A DNA stretch of 50,703 nucleotides from the NCBI GenBank assembly GCA_005893275.1, contig VBOW01000025.1, forward strand, positions 1 through 50,703, in the 5' to 3' direction. Position 1 is the stretch's first letter. Each line of letters starts with the position of its first letter. The stretch comes from Candidatus Eisenbacteria bacterium. Its GTDB lineage: Bacteria; Eisenbacteria; RBG-16-71-46; SZUA-252. Both the position numbers and the translations under genes were made by a program. Positions 1 through 7,804 of this stretch are shown piece by piece. The notes under the pieces were generated by a model. That model searched no databases, was not told where the DNA came from, and was given only the letters and a program-made list of their open reading frames with translations.

Positions 1-1270
1 AGAGCCCCTGCGCGAGAGCCCAAAGAACCGACTCCCGTCCCGGGGCGGCGACAAGCTGCATCCCGACCGGGAGCGCGCCCACCTTGCCGACAGGCACGGC
101 GAGAACCGGCACCCCCGCCAGGTTGAACGGAGCGGTGAGGCGCGTCATCAAGGTCCCCAGCACCGCGCCCTCGCGATCTCCGATCACCGTGGCAGGAACG
201 GGCGACGTGGGGACCGCGAGCACCGCATCGGCCCCGAGTAGCCGCGTGAGGTACGCGGTCCAGTCGCGCTGCACGTCCCGGGCGCGGGCGTAGTCCACCC
301 CGCGGTGCTTGAAGCCGGTGCTCATGCGCTCCGCCACCGATGCGCCGAACCAGTCCGGATGCTCCTTGAGCTGCTCCTCGTGGAGCGCGGCCGCGTCGCA
401 GAAGAGGATCACCGTGTTCGCGTCCAACACGGCCTCCACGCCGGCGACCTCGACCGACTCCGTCTTCCCTAGCCGCGAGGCTGCCGCGCGCACAAGGTCC
501 GTGATCGCACCGTCGACATCGTCGAAAAAGAAGCTCCTCGGGAGAAGAATCTTCGGGCGTGCAATCGTGCGGCGGCGAAAATCGGAGATCGCTTCGAGCA
601 GGAGAAACGCGTCCTCGACCGAGCCCGCCATCGGACCCGCGTGATCGAGCGAGCGCGAAAGCGGCGTGACGCCGCCCAGGCTCACGAGCCCATACGTCGG
701 CTTGAGCCCGACCACCCCGCACAGGGCGGCCGGGATGCGGATCGATCCGCCCGTGTCGGTTCCCAGCGCCAGGACCGTGAGCCCCGCGGCGAGCGCTGCC
801 CCCGACCCACCGGACGACCCTCCCGGGATCCGTTCCGTATCGTGTGGGTTCCGCGTGGGACCGAAGTGGGGATTGTTGGTGCTGACGCCGAACGCCCATT
901 CGTGAACCGCGGTCTTCCCTAAGAGGACGGCCCCCGCCGCGCGGAGCCGACCCACCACCTCAGAATCGCCACGGGCCGGGGGCGGATGAAAACCAGGGTG
1001 CGCGCCCGCCGTCGTGACATGCCCCGCCACATCGAAGAGATCCTTGACCGCGATCGGAACGCCGTGGAGCGGGCCGCGGTCCAGGCCCTCGCGCAGCTCT
1101 CGCGTCGCTCTCGCGGCCGACTCCCGCGCCTCGGATGCGAAGACTTCGTAGAAGGCGTTGAGCCGCGGATTCTCTCGCTCGATCCGCTCGAGGAGATCCC
1201 CGGTCAGCTGCTCGGGCGTGAGGGAGCCGTCTCGGAATTTTCGGCCGGCCAAGGCGGCCGTGATCGCCAC
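1..1270 (-). CDS. Amidase (GatA/amidase-signature family), C-terminus beyond the window
   Basis: The reading frame runs off the left edge, so the last part is missing. Amidase-signature enzymes hydrolyse amides with a Ser-cis-Ser-Lys triad. The Lys region reads HGVPIAVKDLFDV, the Gly/Ser-rich nucleophile region reads PGGSSGGSGAAL followed by GTDTGGSIRIPA, and KPTYGLVS follows, all in family order. This could be a GatA subunit of the Glu-tRNA/Asp-tRNA amidotransferase or a stand-alone amidase; no gatB or gatC is visible here. The start is uncertain. GTG at 1270 has GGAG four bases upstream and begins VAITAALAGRKF; TTG at 1291 or 1309 is also in frame. The gene follows the OmpA-like lipoprotein on the same strand. 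Confidence 0.85.
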   Translation of the reverse strand, partial: MAITAALAGRKFRDGSLTPEQLTGDLLERIERENPRLNAFYEVFASEARESAARATRELREGLDRGPLHGVPIAVKDLFDVAGHVTTAGAHPGFHPPPARGDSEVVGRLRAAGAVLLGKTAVHEWAFGVSTNNPHFGPTRNPHDTERIPGGSSGGSGAALAAGLTVLALGTDTGGSIRIPAALCGVVGLKPTYGLVSLGGVTPLSRSLDHAGPMAGSVEDAFLLLEAISDFRRRTIARPKILLPRSFFFDDVDGAITDLVRAAASRLGKTESVEVAGVEAVLDANTVILFCDAAALHEEQLKEHPDWFGASVAERMSTGFKHRGVDYARARDVQRDWTAYLTRLLGADAVLAVPTSPVPATVIGDREGAVLGTLMTRLTAPFNLAGVPVLAVPVGKVGALPVGMQLVAAPGRESVLWALAQGL

Positions 1271-1317
1271 GCTGCTCCGTGTGCCCGTCAAGCTCCCGGG
1301 GGATCCCAACTCGGACC

Positions 1318-2001
1318 TCAGCGCGACGCCGCCTGACGCTTCGCTTGCTCCTGCAGATCGTCGCTCGCGTATATCGCGACCTCGACGCGGCGATTTCGCC
1401 GTCTGCCCGCGTCCGTCTCGTTGGTCGCGACCGGCTCGCGTTCCCCGCGTCCCCGGGCATCGACCCGGGTCCTGACTCCCCGGGATTCCAGGTAGCGGGC
1501 CGCCGACTCGGCGCGTCTCTGCGAGAGGTCCTGGTTGTAGGAGTCCGTCCCGACCGCGTCGGTGTGCCCCACGATCATCAGGTCCGTGTCGGGATACTTG
1601 TCGATGCTTCGTGCAAGCTCGTTCAAGTTGGCGCGGGCATTCCCCCGGACCACATCCGAGTCGAAATCGAACAAGAGCCCGGAGGCAAACGTGACCTGAA
1701 TCCCCTCCCCCACGCGCTCGACGACCGCTCCCGGGATGTTCTGCTTGAGCTCCCTCGCTTGCCGATCCATCCGATGCCCGATGATCGCCCCCGCCACTCC
1801 TCCCACCGCCGCTCCGATGATGGCGCCCCGCGCGGTCGACCCGGTCTGCTTGCCGATCACGGCGCCCGCAGCGCTCCCGGCCGCGGCGCCGATGATCGCG
1901 CCTTTTTGCTCCTTGCTCATCGAAGAGCACGCGGGCACCCCGGCCAGGATCAGCGCGGCAAGCAGGATCCGCGGGCCACTGGAAATCGAATGATGTCGCA
2001 T
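1318..2001 (-). CDS. OmpA-family lipoprotein with glycine-zipper segment
   Basis: A 227-residue envelope protein. The N-terminus has a lipoprotein signal peptide with a hydrophobic stretch (residues 11-22) and a V-P-A-C lipobox placing the lipidated cysteine at 25. Residues 35-80 hold Gly/Ala zipper repeats (GAIIGAAAGSAAGAVIG, then a second copy), which may insert in or span a membrane. Residues about 105-212 are an OmpA-like peptidoglycan-binding domain with FDFDSD, GHTDAVG and the NQDLSQRRAESAARYL helix that carries the peptidoglycan-contacting Asp and Arg. It resembles Pal/YiaD-type proteins. The start is ATG with a strong GGAGGAGA ribosome site. The tail is Lys/Arg/Gln-rich. The role is probably tethering outer membrane to cell wall; no tol genes are nearby. 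Confidence 0.9.
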   Translation of the reverse strand: MRHHSISSGPRILLAALILAGVPACSSMSKEQKGAIIGAAAGSAAGAVIGKQTGSTARGAIIGAAVGGVAGAIIGHRMDRQARELKQNIPGAVVERVGEGIQVTFASGLLFDFDSDVVRGNARANLNELARSIDKYPDTDLMIVGHTDAVGTDSYNQDLSQRRAESAARYLESRGVRTRVDARGRGEREPVATNETDAGRRRNRRVEVAIYASDDLQEQAKRQAASR

Positions 2002-2079
2002 GTTCTCCTCCCGTTCGTCCGTGCCTCTCCACCCCCGACAACATGCATGGTAAGCCAGATGCTAGACTCCCCGCCACCC

Positions 2080-4158
2080 ATGACCTTCCCCGGAATCATT
2101 CTCTATGCCCTGATTGCGCTCGTGCCGGCCGTTTTCTATCGTGGAACGACCGAGGTCTTCGAGTTTCCCAAGACCGAGCTCCTCGCAACGGGCGCCCTCA
2201 TCCTGAGCGGAATCTACGCGGCGGGCCAGGTCGCGCGCGCCCGGGCCGCGGGCGCTCGGGCATGGCTCGCGGCGCTGCCCGAGCGTGCCGTAGCCCGCGC
2301 CAGGCGCGATCCACTCGGCGCGGCGATCTCCCTTTTCCTCCTGTCCGCCGTTCTCTCGGCGGTCGTATCCATTCGTCGTGACGTGAGCCTCTTCGGGGCT
2401 CATGAGAGCGAGGCGGGCCTCAAGACGGCATTCGCTACGGCGGTGGTCTACTTCGCTTCCCGGTCGCTCGGCACCGACGCGCGGCACCTCGACCGGATCG
2501 CGGGCGCGGCGGCGGCGGCGCTCGCGATCGCGGTGTCGTACGCGCTCCTCCAGCTCATCGGGCTCGATCCCTTCGAGTGGACCCGCAGCGCGACGCTCGG
2601 CGGTCTTCGCCGCGCGCCGGGAACGCTCGGCCACGCGAATCACCTCGGCGCGTGGATCGCGATGACCCTTCCCCTCCTCGCGTGGCTCATCTCTCGGGGG
2701 AAATCGTGGAGCGGACGGCTCCCCTGGATCGTGCTCGGGGTCGCATCTCTCCCGGTTCTGGCCGCCACGCTGTCGCGGGGATCCTGGGTCGCGTGCGCCG
2801 CGGGGGGGGTGGCCTCCGCGGTCGTCGCCTGGGCGGCGCGCCGGAAAGGGGCCAAGGGGGGCCGATGGCGCCTCGTTTTCGTGGCGGTCGCGCTCGGGGC
2901 CGCCGCATTCATGGCGCCGCTCTTGACCCCGCTTCGCCCGGAGCTTCTCCTTCGTTTTCGCCAGATCACGGACGTGAGAGCCCCCTCGACCCAGTCGCGG
3001 GTTCACCTCTGGCGTGCGGGCATCCGGATGGCGGCGGATCATCCGGTCCTCGGCGTGGGCACGGACGCCTACCTCGCGGCCTTTCCCCGCTATCGCACTC
3101 CCGAGTACTGGCGGATCGAGTGGAACGGGCTTTCGGCCAAAGCCCATAACGAGCTGATTCAGATCGCGGCGACCCAGGGACTCCTGGGGCTCTTCGGGTG
3201 CTCTCTCGTGATCCTCCTCGCGGGCCGGGCCGTCCTGCGTGCCTCGCGTCACCCCGACGCGACGATCCGGTCGGGAGCGGCCGCGGCGGCGGGAACGCTC
3301 GTCGCCTTTGCCGTACAGGATCTCGCCAGCTTCACCGTGTCTTCGACGGGAGTCCTGGCGGCCGCGGTGGCGGGATGGGCGTCGGGAAACGCCGGGGTCC
3401 CGGCGCAGGATCCCTCGTCGCGGGACGCCCGAGGCGCGCCGGCCCATGCGATCGGTCTCGGTGCCGCCGCGGCTGTCTGGGCGTTCCTCGTGCTCTTTCC
3501 GTGGCTCGCAGACACCGCCGCGGCTCCCGGGATGCGGTTCCCGATGGCGTCGCCGGAACGCGCCGGGACTCTGCGCCGTGCCGCGTCCCTCGCGCCGTGG
3601 GACGGCCGCTACGCGACGGAGCTGGGCCGCACGCTCTTGGCTCAGGCCTTTGCCGTTCCGGACTCAACCCAGCGGCAGGAAGGGCTTGCGCTCGCCTGCG
3701 CGGCGCTGGAGCGCGCGGCCCAGATCGCGCCGCGAGAGGGAGAGCTTCACGCCCTCCTCGCGCGCACCATTGCGGCGCAAGCGCCTGCCTCCGACGACGG
3801 CCCCCACCTCGACCGCGTGCGCTCAGAATTCGCCAGAGCGATCGCGCTCGAGCCCGAGAACGCGAACGTGCTCGAGCTGGCCGCGCAGGGCTATCTCGAC
3901 CTGGGCCTCACGGGGGAGGCGCGCGCGGCGGCCCTGCGGTGCGCGGCGCTCTTCCCGGACTACGCCATGCCGATCTCGGATCTGGGAGTCGCCTCGCTCC
4001 TCGAGGGGCGGCCGGATGCGGCCGCAGATACCCTGACGCTTGCTCTTCAGCGGAACTGGCATGGAGAGGAAGGGGCGGCGATGGCCGCGAAGAGCAACTA
4101 CGTCGCGGCCCTGCGTGAGCTGAGATTGCGGGATCTCATGAAAGGGAAGAAGAGGTGA
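2080..4158 (+). CDS. O-antigen-ligase-like polytopic membrane protein with C-terminal TPR region
   Basis: A 692-residue protein with about ten hydrophobic segments up to roughly residue 500, then a soluble alpha-helical region (530-692) with TPR-like repeats. The central part matches the Wzy_C/O-antigen ligase family: LGHANHLGAWIAM (183-195), SRGSW (232-236), SRVHLWRAG (306-314) and HNELIQIAATQGLLG (356-370), the last on the usual large periplasmic loop. Such proteins transfer or polymerise undecaprenyl-linked glycans, or glycosylate proteins (PglL-like). The fused TPRs suggest partner binding. It is one of few plus-strand genes and diverges from the OmpA lipoprotein. ATG 2080 was chosen because the protein then begins at its first membrane helix; ATG 2047 (MVSQMLDSPPP) is an in-frame alternative. 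The substrate is unknown. Confidence 0.82.
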   Translation: MTFPGIILYALIALVPAVFYRGTTEVFEFPKTELLATGALILSGIYAAGQVARARAAGARAWLAALPERAVARARRDPLGAAISLFLLSAVLSAVVSIRRDVSLFGAHESEAGLKTAFATAVVYFASRSLGTDARHLDRIAGAAAAALAIAVSYALLQLIGLDPFEWTRSATLGGLRRAPGTLGHANHLGAWIAMTLPLLAWLISRGKSWSGRLPWIVLGVASLPVLAATLSRGSWVACAAGGVASAVVAWAARRKGAKGGRWRLVFVAVALGAAAFMAPLLTPLRPELLLRFRQITDVRAPSTQSRVHLWRAGIRMAADHPVLGVGTDAYLAAFPRYRTPEYWRIEWNGLSAKAHNELIQIAATQGLLGLFGCSLVILLAGRAVLRASRHPDATIRSGAAAAAGTLVAFAVQDLASFTVSSTGVLAAAVAGWASGNAGVPAQDPSSRDARGAPAHAIGLGAAAAVWAFLVLFPWLADTAAAPGMRFPMASPERAGTLRRAASLAPWDGRYATELGRTLLAQAFAVPDSTQRQEGLALACAALERAAQIAPREGELHALLARTIAAQAPASDDGPHLDRVRSEFARAIALEPENANVLELAAQGYLDLGLTGEARAAALRCAALFPDYAMPISDLGVASLLEGRPDAAADTLTLALQRNWHGEEGAAMAAKSNYVAALRELRLRDLMKGKKR

Positions 4159-4190
4159 GACCCACGCGGTCCGAGTCCCGCCACGGGAGG

Positions 4191-5219
4191 TCAGTGCACC
4201 GACGTGGATTCGGTCGTGTCCGAGTCGATGAGCTGGCGGATCCGTTCGCGGGAAAGCCCGAACTGCTCCCCCGCCTCGGCGAGGGTGTGCATCTTGTCAT
4301 CGTAGAACCCGTAGCGCAGACGAAGGATCGCCTCTTCACGCCCGGAGAGCCGCTTCAGAAGCTCGTCGAGGTGCTGGTTTCGCATTTGCATCTCGACCAT
4401 CTGGTCGATCGAAGGCTGCTGCTCGAGGGCCTCGCTGTCGATCAGGCCGTGGTACGCATCGCCACCCAAATCGACGTCGAGCGTGCGGATCGCGTGGATG
4501 AGCGTCCGCAGACGGTTCGCGCGCGTGCTCGGGAGCCCCAGCTCCCGGGCGATCTCGAGCACTTCGGGCCGGCGGTGGAGCTCCCTCTCGAGCCTGCGCT
4601 CCGTCGCGACGTACCGGCGCACCATCTGGAGGACGTGGATCGGGATCCGCACCGTTCGCGCCTGGTTCGCCACACCCCGCGCGAGCGCCTGCCGGATCCA
4701 CCAGGTCGCGTACGTGCTGAAATGGACGCCGCGGTCCACGTCGTACCGGTCCACGGCGGCGATGAGCCCGACGTTTCCCTCTTCGATGAGATCCAGGAAT
4801 TCCACCCCGCGGTTGCGATAGCTCCTCGCGATGGAAACGACGAGCCTGAGGTAGGCGAGGATGAGCGCCTTCCGCGCGTTTTCGTCCCCTCCGCGCATCG
4901 CGGTCCAGAGCTCCTGCTCGTTCTCCCGGCGGAGAAGGGGGTAGCGCTGGATCTCGGTCAGGTAGCGGCGTTCGATGTCGGTGATCGAGTGATCGACGCT
5001 GGGCACGGGATCGGGATCGGACCCCGGGTCCACGCTGTCTTCGGGAAAACGGACGCCCCGGAGGCGGGCCTCGGCGAGGAAGGTGTCGAACGCGACCGGG
5101 TCGAAGTCGGGCGCGTGGAGGAGCGTGTCGATCTCCTCCGCCTCGAGCGAGCCCCGTTCCAGGCCACGCCGCATCGCCGCGGTGAGATCCGCTACAAATC
5201 CGTCCATCTCCTCTCGCAT
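4191..5219 (-). CDS. Sigma-70 family RNA polymerase sigma factor (group 1/2, RpoD/RpoS-like)
   Basis: A 342-residue primary-type sigma factor. Residues 5-60 are acidic and helical and resemble region 1.1. Region 1.2 spans about 80-115. Region 2 (116-185) carries FLDLIEEGNVGLIAAVDRYD and FSTYATWWIRQAL, which bind and melt the -10 element. Region 3 is about 190-270 and region 4 about 285-332, with FGLSRERIRQ as the -35 recognition helix. Unusually, the protein stops soon after that helix (LIDSDTTESTSVH) and lacks the usual EAxALRKLR terminal helix. It lies downstream of acyP, and surE and pcm are a little further upstream, recalling surE-pcm-nlpD-rpoS. With no other sigma factor in view, housekeeping versus stationary-phase role cannot be settled. 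The AGAGGA motif sits very close to the start codon. Confidence 0.92.
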   Translation of the reverse strand: MREEMDGFVADLTAAMRRGLERGSLEAEEIDTLLHAPDFDPVAFDTFLAEARLRGVRFPEDSVDPGSDPDPVPSVDHSITDIERRYLTEIQRYPLLRRENEQELWTAMRGGDENARKALILAYLRLVVSIARSYRNRGVEFLDLIEEGNVGLIAAVDRYDVDRGVHFSTYATWWIRQALARGVANQARTVRIPIHVLQMVRRYVATERRLERELHRRPEVLEIARELGLPSTRANRLRTLIHAIRTLDVDLGGDAYHGLIDSEALEQQPSIDQMVEMQMRNQHLDELLKRLSGREEAILRLRYGFYDDKMHTLAEAGEQFGLSRERIRQLIDSDTTESTSVH

Positions 5220-5237
5220 ATTCCTCTCACATCCATC

Positions 5238-5525
5238 TCACATCGGTAGAATCGTGAACCGCGTCATCCCCCGCGGCTCGCCCCACTTCTCCGTGACGCG
5301 CTCCACCCGCGCGGCTGGGGGGCCCGTCCGCAACGCTAGCAAGAGTCGGTCCAGCAGTTCCCTTGGACCCTCCGCCTCGACCCGTACGGACCCGTCGCGG
5401 CAGTTCTTCACGGATCCCGAGATCCCCAGGTCCTGCGCCACCCCATAGACGAAGGCGCGAAACCCGACCCCTTGGACCCGCCCATGCATGTGAGCGACCA
5501 GGCGCCCATGGCTCGATTGCATCAT
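5238..5525 (-). CDS. acyP: Acylphosphatase
   Basis: A 95-residue cytosolic enzyme that hydrolyses carboxyl-phosphate bonds such as acetyl phosphate or 1,3-bisphosphoglycerate. The family signature GRVQGVGFRAFV contains the phosphate-binding loop and catalytic Arg, and the second motif SGSVKNCRDGSVRVEAEG contains the catalytic Asn. Length matches the family. Two adjacent ATG codons (5525 and 5522) start the frame and no strong ribosome site separates them. It sits 18 bases upstream of the sigma factor on the same strand, between it and tRNA-Pro(CGG), so it may share a transcript with both. Confidence 0.93.
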   Translation of the reverse strand: MMQSSHGRLVAHMHGRVQGVGFRAFVYGVAQDLGISGSVKNCRDGSVRVEAEGPRELLDRLLLALRTGPPAARVERVTEKWGEPRGMTRFTILPM

Positions 5526-5585
5526 GGGAAAAGGGTCGAGTCGAGCCCCATTGGACCCGGAGTCAGATGAGCAGTCACGTGGATA

Positions 5586-5659
5586 TCGGGGCGAGAGGAT
5601 TTGAACCTCCGACCCCCTGGTCCCGAACCAGGTGCTCTACCAGGCTGAGCCACGCCCCG
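5586..5659 (-). tRNA. tRNA-Pro(CGG)
   Basis: A complete cloverleaf on the minus strand. The acceptor stem pairs CGGGGCG with CGCCCCG, the D-arm is GCTC/GAGC, and the anticodon stem is CCTGG/CCAGG with loop TTCGGGA, giving anticodon CGG (reads CCG). The T-arm contains GGTTCAAATCC. The discriminator base is A and no CCA is encoded after it. It lies between pcm and acyP. Confidence 0.93.
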
Positions 5660-5734
5660 ACAAAGACTGCGTACACGCAGATCGAGGGACCGGGATTCCC
5701 TCGAGACGAGTCTACCAACGCGCCCTTCGGCGGG

Positions 5735-6400
5735 TCAACCCGGCTCCCCCGCGGACCAGCCCTCGCGTCCGATCAGAGGAACGAACGTGCAGGAACAGAG
5801 CACCTGCTCCTTGAGCCCTTCCTCCGCGCGGGTGACCCGAACGAGGCTCTGGTTCGAAGGGTCGCCGACGGGGACGATGCAGCATCCCCCGATCCGCATC
5901 TGCTCCTCGAGAAAGCTGGGGATCTTCGGCGCGCCCGCGGTCACGATCACGCGGTCGAAGGGGGCCATTTCGCGCCACCCCAGCGAGCCGTCGCCGATTC
6001 GGAAGACCACGTTCGTGTACCCCATGGCGGCGAGCCTCTCCCGGGCCGCGATCCCGATCTCGGGGATCCGTTCGATCGTGAAAACCCGGTCCGCCAATTC
6101 CGCCAGGATCGCGGTCTGATAGCCGGAGCCGGTGCCGATCTCGAGCACCTTCTCGTCCCCTTCGAGGCCGAGCGCCTGAGTCATGAGCGCGACCATGAAC
6201 GGCTGAGAGATCGTCTGCTCCTGTCCGATCGGGAGCGCGTGATCGCTGTAGGCGCGGCCGGCGAACGCCGGATCGACGAAGAGATGGCGCGGCACGGCGG
6301 CCATGATCCGGAGCACGCGCGGCTCGTGGATCCCCCGCGCCCTGAGCTGTTCCTCCACCATGCGCCGGCGCGCGACCGCGTAATCAGGTTGTCCCGGCAA
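5735..6400 (-). CDS. pcm: Protein-L-isoaspartate O-methyltransferase
   Basis: A 221-residue SAM-dependent enzyme that methylates L-isoaspartyl residues in aged proteins and so starts their repair. Family landmarks are clear: MVEEQLRARGI at the N-terminus, PRHLFVDPAFAGRAYSD, the substrate-binding GQEQTISQPFMVALMTQAL, and SAM motif I EIGTGSGYQTAIL. Later motifs include FDRVIVTAGAPKIP. The start overlaps the end of surE by 17 bases, implying translational coupling. The surE-pcm pairing is conserved widely in bacteria and fits stress survival and repair. The protein ends just upstream of tRNA-Pro(CGG). Confidence 0.95.
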   Translation of the reverse strand: MPGQPDYAVARRRMVEEQLRARGIHEPRVLRIMAAVPRHLFVDPAFAGRAYSDHALPIGQEQTISQPFMVALMTQALGLEGDEKVLEIGTGSGYQTAILAELADRVFTIERIPEIGIAARERLAAMGYTNVVFRIGDGSLGWREMAPFDRVIVTAGAPKIPSFLEEQMRIGGCCIVPVGDPSNQSLVRVTRAEEGLKEQVLCSCTFVPLIGREGWSAGEPG

Positions 6401-7142
6401 GCTTCAACCCCCACGACTCCATCTCGACGATGGCCTTGTAATCCGTCAGCTCGAGCATCAGCGGCGTCACCGACACGTACCCCTCGCTCACGGCGTTGAA
6501 ATCGCTCAGCTCGTCCTGTTCCCAGGTGGGATCCTCACCGCCGATCCAATAGTAGAGCTTCCCGCGCGGGTCGGTCTTCTCCACGATGACGTCGTGGTAC
6601 ACCCGCTTGCCGAGTCTTGTAACTCGGATCCCCTTCATGTCGGCGCGCGGAATAGGCGGGATGTTCACGCTGACGCACATTCCCGCGTGCATGCCGTGCT
6701 CGAGCAGCGACTTCACCAGCTCGTACGCCACCCTGCCCGCCGGCTCGAAGTCGGCGCTATCCCAGCTCGCGAGCGAGATCGCGACGGAGGGAATTCCCAG
6801 GAACGTTCCCTCGATGGCCGCCGCGACCGTTCCGGAATAGCTCGTGTCGTTCCCCATGTTCGGCCCGTGGTTGATGCCGGAGACCACGAGGTTCGGCTTC
6901 TGCTTGAGGAAGCCGTGCACGCCGAGGAGCACGCAATCGGTCGGGGTCCCGTCCACGCTCAGGATCCCCTCCTCGACCTTCTTGATCCGGAGGGGCCGAT
7001 GGAGCGTCAGCGCATGGCTCGCCGCGCTCTGCTCCCGGTCGGGGGCGATGACCGTGACGGTTCCGAGCGGCTGAAGCGATCGGGTGAGCGCGCGAAGGCC
7101 GTCGGCATGGATCCCGTCGTCGTTCGTGACGAGGATCTCCAT
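6384..7142 (-). CDS. surE: 5'/3'-nucleotidase SurE
   Basis: A 252-residue metal-dependent survival nucleotidase acting on nucleoside monophosphates and short polyphosphates. The N-terminus MEILVTNDDGIHADG carries the metal-binding Asp pair. SGINHGPNMGNDTSYSGTV provides the Asn/Ser active-site loop, and AAIEGTFLGIPSVAISL follows as in the family. ATG 7142 was chosen because residues upstream are unrelated to SurE and the codon forms a TGATG stop-start overlap with the glycosyltransferase gene. The frame overlaps pcm downstream by 17 bases. Gene order acyltransferase-GT2-surE-pcm suggests one transcript. Confidence 0.95.
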   Translation of the reverse strand: MEILVTNDDGIHADGLRALTRSLQPLGTVTVIAPDREQSAASHALTLHRPLRIKKVEEGILSVDGTPTDCVLLGVHGFLKQKPNLVVSGINHGPNMGNDTSYSGTVAAAIEGTFLGIPSVAISLASWDSADFEPAGRVAYELVKSLLEHGMHAGMCVSVNIPPIPRADMKGIRVTRLGKRVYHDVIVEKTDPRGKLYYWIGGEDPTWEQDELSDFNAVSEGYVSVTPLMLELTDYKAIVEMESWGLKLAGTT

Positions 7143-7804
7143 CAGCGGATCCAATGCCGTAGGACGAGCCGGACGAATCGGATGGTGTCGCGAAAAGGAT
7201 CGATGTGGCTTCCGGGGGCGTTGTAAAGCGTCGGGATGGGGGTCGACGTGATGTGGAACCCCTGACGGCCCGCGCCGATCAAGAACTCCGATTCGTAATC
7301 GAAGCGCTGGCTGATGGGCCGCACGGAGGCCAGGACCTCGGCGCGGATCGCGCGGTAGCCCGACTGGCTGTCCTGAATCTCCCTTCCGGCGAGGCGCGAC
7401 ACGAACCAGGTCGTGACCGTGTTGGTCGCCCGGCGGAGCCATGGCATTCCCGTCCGGTCCTTGTCCCGCGACCCGATCACGACGTCGGATCCATCGAGCC
7501 CCTGGAGCAGCTCCGCGGCGCAGGTAGGGTCATGCTGCCCATCCGCGTCCAGCGTGAGGACCGCCTCCGCTCCGCGGCGCAACGCCTCGTCGAATCCGGT
7601 TTGGAGCGCCGCGCCTTTTCCGCCGTTCACGTCGCGGCGGATCACCTCGGCGCCCGCGTCGCGGGCCCGGGCGGATGTGGCGTCGACGGAGCCGTCGTCC
7701 ACGACGAGAACCGTGAGATGGGGGATCGCGCGCTTCAATCCCCGCACCACCTCGGCAATGGTCGCCTCGGCGTCACGCGCGGGGATCACGGCCATCGCGT
7801 TCAC
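7142..7804 (-). CDS. Family 2 glycosyltransferase (polyprenyl-phosphate sugar transferase-like)
   Basis: A 220-residue GT-A fold enzyme. It shows the nucleotide-sugar-binding VIPARDAEATI and VVDDGSVDAT motifs, and the metal-binding segment LTLDADGQHDP. GSRDKDRTGMPWLRR and DSQSGYRAIRAEV are typical of dolichol/undecaprenyl-phosphate mannosyl- or glucosyltransferase-like GT2 proteins. No C-terminal transmembrane domain follows, so it resembles the short soluble DPM1 type. The sugar donor cannot be told. GTG 7804 overlaps the stop of the upstream acyltransferase (TAGTG); ATG 7795 is an alternative. The stop overlaps the surE start (TGATG). Such coupling with a lipid acyltransferase hints at a lipid-linked sugar in the envelope. 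Confidence 0.87.
   Translation of the reverse strand: MNAMAVIPARDAEATIAEVVRGLKRAIPHLTVLVVDDGSVDATSARARDAGAEVIRRDVNGGKGAALQTGFDEALRRGAEAVLTLDADGQHDPTCAAELLQGLDGSDVVIGSRDKDRTGMPWLRRATNTVTTWFVSRLAGREIQDSQSGYRAIRAEVLASVRPISQRFDYESEFLIGAGRQGFHITSTPIPTLYNAPGSHIDPFRDTIRFVRLVLRHWIR

Noticed and set aside
1279-2079. In-frame extension of the O-antigen-ligase-like gene upstream of ATG 2080
   Set aside because: It translates antisense sequence of the OmpA gene; no homology and no ribosome site.
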